Assembly: GCA_017535315.1 (NCBI GenBank)
Contig: JAFXUD010000010.1
Location: 19,934-83,933, forward strand
Direction: 5' to 3'
From: Victivallales bacterium
Lineage (GTDB): Bacteria; Verrucomicrobiota; Lentisphaeria; Oligosphaerales; Oligosphaeraceae
DNA: 64,000 nucleotides
The notes under the pieces are model-generated. The model saw only the letters and a program-made list of their open reading frames with translations. It ran no database searches and was not told the DNA's origin. Made by a program: the position numbers and the translations under genes. Of the stretch, positions 52,277-59,200 are shown piece by piece. The first letter of the stretch is position 1; each line of letters starts with the position of its first letter.

Positions 52277-52435
52277 CATAGCGTATTATAAATAATATAA
52301 CGCTTCAGAAAGATTTTTTACAATAAAACTAAGAAAAATATTATATAGATAAAATAATATATATTGTTTTTGATATATATTATATACATTTCCGTATCTC
52401 CACTTTGAATAACTTGAAAACAAAGGAGGCATTAC
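52277..52435. other. A+T-rich intergenic stretch
   Basis: Contains AGCGTATTAT...ATATAACGCT (an imperfect hairpin near 52279) and a very A+T-rich run (52310-52395) with repeated ATATATTAT words, then AAAGGAGG before the next gene. It could hold the promoter of the 52436 gene; no gene is seen. Confidence 0.5.
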
Positions 52436-52747
52436 ATGAGCTGGGGTACGTATTACAAATACGATGGTTACTTGCTGCGGATCAGCAAGAATGAACTGGA
52501 CGACAAAGTCGATGAATGTGATGAAACAATCAGGCGAATCTTTCGCGAGATCATAGCCTATATGGCAATGACGCCGCCACTCTATGCCAAGGACTGCGAA
52601 GGGGAAGAGTATCCATGGGTTGAACACATTGCCAATCAGGCGAGGCAGTATCAGGAAGAGCTTGAAGAGGCCATTGCACTGCGCGCACGGCTCCAGGACT
52701 GTTTGGAGACTTTGCACGAACACCCTGAAGATGTGACGGAAGGATGA
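52436..52747 (+). CDS. Small acidic protein of unknown function
   Basis: 103 residues beginning MSWGTYYKYDGYLLRISKNELDDKVDECDETIRRIFREI, mostly helical, with a C-terminal coiled-coil-like stretch ('RQYQEELEEAIALRARLQDCLETLHEH'). AAAGGAGG precedes the ATG. It lies between the two structured repeats and starts the run of small accessory genes. The pattern of small, acidic, helix-rich proteins without homologous motifs is typical of phage or ICE cargo. Function unknown. Confidence 0.65.
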   Translation: MSWGTYYKYDGYLLRISKNELDDKVDECDETIRRIFREIIAYMAMTPPLYAKDCEGEEYPWVEHIANQARQYQEELEEAIALRARLQDCLETLHEHPEDVTEG

Positions 52748-52809
52748 CGTTGTAATGTGCATGACGGGCGACATTCCGTCACCCGCAAACCTAATTGAAT
52801 TACGCTATA

Positions 52810-52991
52810 TTCCCCTTGAGGGTTGTTTTTCAAAGGCCGCGAAAGCAGCCAGCGCACGGCAGTGCGTGACAATCGTAGCCCAATGCAAGCGCCCGAAGGG
52901 CACGCAGCATTGGGAAAGTCGCCCCCCAAGTATTTGCGCCCGCAAGGGCGCAACAAAAACGTTGCCGTGACCTGTCCTCTTGGGAACAGAG
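52810..52991. repeat. Structured REP/MITE-like repeat, copy 2
   Basis: It starts near TTCCCCTTGAGGG and ends CCTCTTGGGAACAGAG. The latter is the inverse of the left end of copy 1, so the two elements bracket 52097-52991. The main stem CCCAATGC (52879-52886)/GCATTGGG (52907-52914) corresponds to CCCCACGC/GCGTGGGG in copy 1, with two compensatory base-pair changes. The 31-nt block at 52936-52966 is identical to 52224-52254. Confidence 0.8.
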
Positions 52992-53018
52992 CTTTGAACA
53001 AAAACAATGGAGGCTGAA

Positions 53019-53423
53019 ATGGAAGACAAACTGACAATCGAGAATCTCCAAAAGCGCATCCTTAGGGAAGTCAAGAACATGCTACGCTGGGCAGAAACCG
53101 AAGCATGGGTCATCTGTCGGTATGGCATGCTGGCCGTGGTCAGGAAAAACAACTATTGTGATGAATCAATGGACGAAAAACTGCTCCTGATTATTCGTGA
53201 GGAAGACCTATTCACCGAGGACGAGCGCACCGAGAACTACATCAACTACTTCCATAAGTATCTCGCGTGGTACACGGGCCACCGCGACAGGGAGATGCTC
53301 GAGCGGATGCGGAACGACATGGACTTTGACCAGAAAACGCTGACCTACAAGGAGCCCTTCGGCAGGATGGTGGACGGCGACTTCGTGTGCACGGGCGAGT
53401 TCAGGATGGTCAAGGTGGGATAA
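53019..53423 (+). CDS. Small accessory protein, unknown function
   Basis: 134 residues from ATG 53019 (TGGAGG at 6 nt; an ATG four codons upstream overlaps that site). 'LTIENLQKRILREVKNMLRWAETEAWVICRYGMLAVVRKNNYCDESM' starts it; the C-terminal half is acidic with 'YINYFHKYLAWYTGHRDREMLERMRNDMDF'. No recognised domain. Ten bases separate it from the next gene, and the set 53019-55467 is packed with overlaps, so one transcript is likely. Confidence 0.65.
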   Translation: MEDKLTIENLQKRILREVKNMLRWAETEAWVICRYGMLAVVRKNNYCDESMDEKLLLIIREEDLFTEDERTENYINYFHKYLAWYTGHRDREMLERMRNDMDFDQKTLTYKEPFGRMVDGDFVCTGEFRMVKVG

Positions 53424-53433
53424 GGAGAACGCG

Positions 53434-53646
53434 ATGGAGAAGAAGATTGAACTGAGGCAGACGGGCATCAAGGTCCGCCTCATCAGCGAGGACGGGAATT
53501 GCCTCCACGTCCTGGGCAAGGTGCGTGCAGCCCTGCGCCGGGCGAGCGAGAGCCGGGCTTTCATCGAGGCGTTCACGAAGGAGGCCACCAGCGGCGACTC
53601 CAACCACCTGCTGGCGACCGTGATGGAAGTCGTGGAGGTGGAGTGA
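53434..53646 (+). CDS. Small accessory protein, unknown function
   Basis: 70 residues, MEKKIELRQTGIKVRLISEDG..., AAGGAG before the ATG. An alpha/beta protein with a basic middle ('VRAALRRASESRAF'). Its stop overlaps the start of the zinc-ribbon gene (TGATG), so translation is coupled. Similar small proteins are seen in plasmids and ICEs, but I cannot assign a family. Confidence 0.65.
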   Translation: MEKKIELRQTGIKVRLISEDGNCLHVLGKVRAALRRASESRAFIEAFTKEATSGDSNHLLATVMEVVEVE

Positions 53647-53849
53647 TGGCCGACGAGTTTCTGATCAAGACGAAATGCGACCGCTGCGGCGCATCCCTCG
53701 GTGGCGGCAGAACCATGAGCCGTTTCGACACGACCTGCCTGTGCATGAGGTGCGCGGAGGCGGAGCGTCATCATCCCGACTACCAGAAGGCGGTCGATGC
53801 CGAGATGGACGAAATCCGCAAAGGCAATCGTCAAGTGGGATTATCTTGA
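53646..53849 (+). CDS. Small zinc-ribbon protein of mobile-element type
   Basis: 67 residues: MADEFLIKTKCDRCGASLGGGRTMSRFDTTCLCMRC then a helical 'DYQKAVDAEMDEIRKGN'. Two CxxC pairs (CDRC, CMRC) form a probable zinc ribbon. The combination 'CDRCG-x-SL-x-GGRTMS-x-F-x-T-x-C-x-C-M-x-C' is familiar from small proteins carried on gut plasmids and conjugative elements. Its function is not known. Confidence 0.75.
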   Translation: MADEFLIKTKCDRCGASLGGGRTMSRFDTTCLCMRCAEAERHHPDYQKAVDAEMDEIRKGNRQVGLS

Positions 53850-53893
53850 TGAAATCGCGCCAGGACATTGTACGAAACAGAGAGGTGAAAATC

Positions 53894-54262
53894 ATGAAAA
53901 ACGCTAAAAAATCAATGCTCACCGAAGCAGAATCGGAAATATACTTTTGCGCATTCCGCTATTGCCTAGGGCGAATGACATATGTCGTGTCTGATTATTG
54001 TGAAGAGGCGACTCGAAAAATACGGCAAATCACAGATCATTTTCTTCTGTTGTTGGAAAAGGAATTGTCTGAAGCGATTCACAAAGATGACGAGCAGCGG
54101 GCAAAGGGGGAGCCGTATAAAACCTTGGGATGGGACTGTGACAGGGACAACTGGGTGAAACTATTTGGTCTCGTTTCGGAGGAAGTGGACAGAAGGGAAT
54201 TGGAACACTGGGCAATCAAAAGGGAAAATGACGAACCCGATGTAACCAAACAAGGAGACTGA
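53894..54262 (+). CDS. Small accessory protein, unknown function
   Basis: 122 residues from ATG 53894, after GAGGTGAAAATC. An ATG at 53848/53849 overlapping the previous stop would add 15 residues and is also possible. 'TEAESEIYFCAFRYCLGRMTYVVSDYCEEATRKIRQIT' is a distinctive start found in small ICE/plasmid proteins; the rest is helical and acidic with 'LGWDCDRDNWVKLFGLVSEEVDRREL'. No catalytic motif is visible. Confidence 0.65.
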   Translation: MKNAKKSMLTEAESEIYFCAFRYCLGRMTYVVSDYCEEATRKIRQITDHFLLLLEKELSEAIHKDDEQRAKGEPYKTLGWDCDRDNWVKLFGLVSEEVDRRELEHWAIKRENDEPDVTKQGD

Positions 54263-54265
54263 ATC

Positions 54266-55186
54266 ATGGCTACATCAAGCGTAATTGGAGTGAAACAGGC
54301 AGATGGCGGCGTAATGGCCGTGCGCTGCCATTGGGACGGATATCTCGAACACGTTGGGCGCATCCTGCACGAGTTCTATGGTGGTGAGACGAAGGCAATG
54401 CGCCTGCTTTCCCTTGGCTCGCTGAGTTCGCTCGGAGAGAGCATGACGCCACCACCAGACGTGCGGCATTCCCTGGAACATCCTGCAAGAGGCGTGACGG
54501 TGGTCTTCCATCGCGACGGAGGTGATGACCTGCATAAGCCAGTTCAGTTCAAGGATGCGGAGGATTACAGGCTGAACGCCCAGTCAAGGTTCATGGTCGA
54601 TTACGTCTATCTTCTGGATAATGGGATGTGGAATGTCCTGGTCAATCAGAATTGGATTCCCGTCGCCACCGTCATCCATAAGGAAGATTGGACAGGAAAC
54701 ACAGAAGCCATGAAAAGCGAATTGGCCAATGCCTGCTTCATCAGAATCCTGGTGATATGTGCAACCACCAGTCAGGCTGCAGAACTCACTGGCCAATTGG
54801 CACACATCGTAAAGGCTACGAAGAGGCTTGCTTGCATTGAGGTTGGCAACGGTCTCTGCATCTTCAGCTGCAATGCTAGGCGCTTCACCCATGGATTAGT
54901 GCTGGAGGGACTGGTGAAAAATGGCATCGACGATGCACAGGCCACTACCCTTGTCCGCTTTCTTGAAGGTCTGGCTGAACTCAAATCGATGTTCATCGAA
55001 TGGTGTACGCCAGATTCAGAGACCTGCGGCGAAATCATCTGGGAGAACGGATGGTTGAGCGCAACGATGCTTCCGACCCAGTTCTGGCCACGAATGGCGC
55101 GAACTGGCATGAGCCAGATGGCACTCGTCAATGCCCTTGCAGAGCATGGTATGGCACACGAAATCAGGACGCTGGAGGCAAAATGA
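54266..55186 (+). CDS. Accessory protein of phage/ICE type, unknown function
   Basis: 306 residues, CAAGGAGACTGAATC before the ATG. The N-terminal ~95 residues ('SSVIGVKQADGGVMAVRCHWDGYLEHVGRILHEFYGGETKAMRLLSLGSLSSLGE') match the pattern of small phage/plasmid proteins of the 'RSNI...CHWDGY' type. The remaining ~200 residues are an unfamiliar alpha/beta region, giving a longer protein than usual. It overlaps the next gene (ATGA). Function unknown. Confidence 0.65.
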   Translation: MATSSVIGVKQADGGVMAVRCHWDGYLEHVGRILHEFYGGETKAMRLLSLGSLSSLGESMTPPPDVRHSLEHPARGVTVVFHRDGGDDLHKPVQFKDAEDYRLNAQSRFMVDYVYLLDNGMWNVLVNQNWIPVATVIHKEDWTGNTEAMKSELANACFIRILVICATTSQAAELTGQLAHIVKATKRLACIEVGNGLCIFSCNARRFTHGLVLEGLVKNGIDDAQATTLVRFLEGLAELKSMFIEWCTPDSETCGEIIWENGWLSATMLPTQFWPRMARTGMSQMALVNALAEHGMAHEIRTLEAK

Positions 55187-55467
55187 GAGGAATACTCATC
55201 AAGGCGGCGGAGAAGAAGGTGGTTGCGGTGGAAGTGAAACCCGACCCGAACAGAAGTCTGGAGGGCCTCCGCGCCCTCATCGGGTGCGAGTGGGTCCAGC
55301 CAGTCGTCGTGGGCAACGGTGTGACAATTTGGGTGGACGAGGAGGGGCGGCTGAAGCAGCCCACGGCTGGCTTCCTTCTCAGCGGCGTCCCGTGCGTCTT
55401 CGCGGGCAACGGCGTCCTGCTCGGCGGCGAGGCAAGCCGAGCGAGGGTGTGCAAGGCCAGTCCGTAG
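55183..55467 (+). CDS. DUF3846-like small protein
   Basis: 94 residues starting MRGILIKAAEKKVVAVEV. 'LEGLRALIGCEWVQPVVVGNGVTIWVDEEGRLKQPTAG' and 'GVPCVFAGNGVLLGG' follow the DUF3846 plan (a small beta-rich domain common in plasmids and phages of gut bacteria, role unknown). The ATG overlaps the stop of the previous gene. It is the last of the plus-strand cargo genes before the divergent recombinase. Confidence 0.7.
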   Translation: MRGILIKAAEKKVVAVEVKPDPNRSLEGLRALIGCEWVQPVVVGNGVTIWVDEEGRLKQPTAGFLLSGVPCVFAGNGVLLGGEASRARVCKASP

Positions 55468-55598
55468 GTCATTACCCTCGGCATGAGATGGCTCTCGCCC
55501 GACCAGGTGTCGCCGAGACTAGGCCGCTGCAGCTCGTCTTCTTTCCGTAAGGAAATGCAACCTAACTCAAACGGGAAGAGTGGCTACTAATTCTCCCG

Positions 55599-56201
55599 TT
55601 AGCATCCATTTGGAGACGATTTAAGGTATCGACTAATAGTGACAGGATGAACGTGAAACTTTTGTGCAATGCTGGCTACTGAATACTTTTGACTGCGCAT
55701 TATTATAATATCTGCTTCATGTCCAGATAATTTGCATCGTTTGTTCTTGCTTCCCTTGGGACGACCCAATTTAACCCCCTCCGTACGTTTTCTCTCCAAA
55801 GCCTCTTTCGTTCGCTGGGAAATAAGGTTGCGCTCTATTTCGGCGGACAAACCAAAGGCGAAAGCAAGAACCTTCGAGTTGATATCGTTGCCAAGACGAT
55901 AATTGTCCTTGATTGTCCAGACCTGAATCTCCTTGTTCAGACATTGATTCAGGATGCTCATAATCATCAAAAGATTCCGCCCAAGCCGAGACAATTCGGA
56001 GCAAATTAGCACGTCACCTTTGCTCATTCGGGCAATGATTCTGCCTAGCTTTCTTTTCTCAGGTGATTTTGTCCCAGAGATTGTCTCTTCAACCCAGACA
56101 TCTATCTTACATTGATTTCTCTGACAAAAACCATTGATTTCATATCGTTGATTCTCAACAGACTGCTTGTCAGTACTCACGCGAATGTAACCGTAGTGCA
56201 T
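55599..56201 (-). CDS. Serine recombinase (resolvase/invertase, Mpi-like)
   Basis: 200 residues, AGGAG before the ATG. The catalytic domain is complete: MHYGYIRVSTDKQS with nucleophile Ser9, 'ETISGTKSPEKRKLGRII', then SELSRLGRN with the two catalytic Arg. Helix E follows ('LAFAFGLSAEIERNLISQRTKEALERKR'), then 'GVKLGRPKGSKNK' and a C-terminal HTH ('YSVASIAQKFHVHPVTISRYL'). Length and layout fit small DNA invertases such as Bacteroides Mpi, which flip promoters of surface genes, or element resolvases. I found no convincing invertible inverted-repeat pair next to it. Confidence 0.93.
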   Translation of the reverse strand: MHYGYIRVSTDKQSVENQRYEINGFCQRNQCKIDVWVEETISGTKSPEKRKLGRIIARMSKGDVLICSELSRLGRNLLMIMSILNQCLNKEIQVWTIKDNYRLGNDINSKVLAFAFGLSAEIERNLISQRTKEALERKRTEGVKLGRPKGSKNKRCKLSGHEADIIIMRSQKYSVASIAQKFHVHPVTISRYLKSSPNGC

Positions 56202-56293
56202 TGATTGCTCCTATGATTTGCCCAAGACAACTGGTCATTTCATATAGCAACGCCAAAAGAACAACGGTACAGCCCCGACACATCAGAAGGCCA

Positions 56294-59200
56294 TCATTCA
56301 AACCAGTCAGTGTTCTCTTTGATTTCCCTTCTCTTTTCTGGACCAAATGCGAACTTGGCTATCTTCAGGAATGCTGCTCTGACAGCAGCTGGATCGTCCA
56401 ATTCCTGCACGGTTAATTCAACAATGATATAACCTTCGTTACGAAGCTGGGTCCGTATCGCCATGTCCTTTGCCTGGGCTTCTGCGTTTCCATGGATATT
56501 TCTGCTCATGCCATCCAAATAGAGACACAGTCCTTTTTCATCTTCATCTTCTTCCAATGCAGGATAAAACACATCAGGGGTCGTCGCTTTGAATCCAAGG
56601 CGCTCTATCGGCTTCTTGAACTGTATTTGCTGTTGCCAGATCCCTTCGGTGAGACCTGCCTTGTCAAGCAACCTCTTCAGACGTGCTTCTGGCGGATTGA
56701 CAGGGCTGCCACTCCCTTCTGTCCCGTTGTTTCCTGTGGTTCTGGTGGGAGGGATGGGATGTTTCAATAGCAATGTTCCTTGTCCCTCTTGCAGCATGTC
56801 GATGGCGATATGCCTGTCAAGGTACTTGTGGTAGAATATGTTGCGGAAATTCTGCATGCAGTTGACACAGGCTTTTTCGCAGGCTCCGCTGCAATTTTCA
56901 AGAAGCCGCAACGCCTCTGACGAAACATCGTCAAAATTAGCCAGTATCTGCTGAATCAATCCCGAGCCTCCTGGCATCGGGTCCCATAGATAGGCATCGA
57001 TGGCATCGGTCTCCGTATGGCCAATGACCATGACCTGCAAATCTTCCAGATGCATGTCAAGTACATGTGCAGCCCCCATTCTCAATGCCTCCATCATGCT
57101 GTAGGCAACAGACCTGTCCTTGCAATCTGGCATCTTGAGACAATCTGCAAAGATGTCTGCGTAGAATCCAAGTTGCTGCGGTTCATGTCCACATCTTTCC
57201 TTATGGCCTTCTTTGAACTTTTTCAAAGCCTCGTTGCTTGACATGGGCGAGATGCTTTGTCCGCATATTGTGCAGACAAGATAACCGCTGCTGCCCCCAG
57301 TGGCTCCGGGCGTTCCGAGGTTGGCCATCCTGAATTTCGCGTTTCTTCTGTATTGGAGTATGCAATTACCCCACCCATACTCCAAACCACCGTTATGTTG
57401 TTCCTTGTCCTCGGCAAAGACCATAACAGGCATTTGGAAACGATTCTCCTCTTCATCTGAAATTTGGAGTTGATGCGCCAATTCGACATCGCAGATGGGG
57501 ATTGTCTTCAGCGCCTCCATTCCTAGACTGCCTGGAGATGTCCCAGGAGAAAGTTCAACCATGGCCTCGTTGTTTCTGTTGAAAGCGATTACTGGCTGTT
57601 CCTGATATTGCTCTCCCGTGACGAGCATGTAGTGCCGTGGGACAAACTTCTGACCATTGGCGTAAATGAGGTTTCCTGGGACATATTCACGCAGTGCCAT
57701 GGAGAGCGGGCGCGGCAGCTCAAGCGTTCCGCCACCTGCGGTGAACGGCATTTCGCCTGTAGCGCGCACGCTTCCAGTATCCAGCCCGTACCCAGGAAGG
57801 AATCCTTCGGCAGCCAGTATTCCGTAGGTACTGATGTCATCCTCGGGTGCATTGCTTTTCCGTTTCTTCCAGAACTGAATCCCCTTGTACTTTTTGATAA
57901 GAGCGTCGCAACGGTTATAATGCGCTTCATCCTCTGGATGGTCAAATGTTCCAGTGGCTCTTTTCATCCGCTCCAGCCGCTGGATTTCCTGATGTGCCCA
58001 TTGCAGACGGCGGAAGAGGCGCTTCGCCACAATATCCAGCTCCCCTAGTGTTTCCTGAATCAACCTTTTCAGTGAATCTTCGCCAACGACCTCGGCATCA
58101 TCATCAGGCCAAGACACTTGGAAAACAGCCAGAGTTGCAGCCAGATAACGGTCGAAGTGCTTTTCCAGGACACGTCCGAAAGGCGTGAAATCAAACGGCT
58201 TGGTACGCAAATGTGAATTTGCGTCGAACAAATATCTTGTGATTTGCGCGGGAAACATTTCAGCGCGCATGGAGCGTATTTCATCACGTTCGGCCTGCGA
58301 CAGCGAACCATCGTGGATCAGCTGGTTCGTCGTCGTCAAGATTAATGCGTGGATATGCTTGGCCACCATCACGCCGTTCTTCAAGTTGAATGCAGGAGGC
58401 TCCACTGGACCGCCGAGCATCTTCAGAGGATTCTCATAATAGGCCTTGTCGTATGAAACCGAACGGCAATAGGTTAGATTGACCGCCATGCGATGCCGCC
58501 GTCCCGCACGGCCAACACGCTGCCAGTAATTGGCAGGCAGCGGGGGGACATTGCGCATCAGCGTGCAGTCCAGCGCACCGATATCGACGCCCAATTCAAG
58601 CGTCGGCGTGCAGACCAGTGTGTTTATCTGATTGTCCCTCGGGCTTTTGAAGGCATTCTCAATCATGTCGCGCTTGGCCTGCGGGACCATAGCAGTATGT
58701 TCTTCTGGACGCATCAGGGAATATCTTTCCTCAATGACATGGAGGTTGTAATTGTCGCGTTGTTCATGTACATACTCCAGTTTTCCAGGGCAACGCCAGG
58801 CCAGGCACTTCATTCCTGGCGTCTTTCTTGAGGTCTTTCGCCTGCAGTGGTCGCATTGGTAGAATCCGGTATTAGTGTTGAGTACGATCCTATCGGAATC
58901 GATTTGATAGCCGCCAGTTGTTCCTGAGATAGGATGGCCTTTGCTGCCGACAAGTTGCACTGGCACAAGAATCTGTTTGCCTATAAGAAGATTCCAGACA
59001 TCCTGCAGGAAATCCTTCATATTTGGACCATCAATCCCAACCTTCTTGACCAGATTCATCAGCGAACATTCCCGTTCCTGCCAGAATACCTGGATAAATC
59101 TCTTGTCGTCCTTGCTGTCCAATTCGAACTTAGACGCCATTGGATGTTTGTATGCAGGAGATGTCAAATATCCACGCTGATACAAATCATCTCCTTCCAT

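Noticed and set aside
52097..52991. Retron or other reverse-transcriptase-associated RNA
   Set aside because: No reverse transcriptase lies nearby; the adjacent gene is an HUH transposase, which fits a REP-type repeat better.
55468..56293. Invertible promoter controlled by the Mpi-like recombinase
   Set aside because: I found no convincing inverted-repeat pair flanking a promoter in the adjacent intergenic DNA. Distant sites cannot be excluded.
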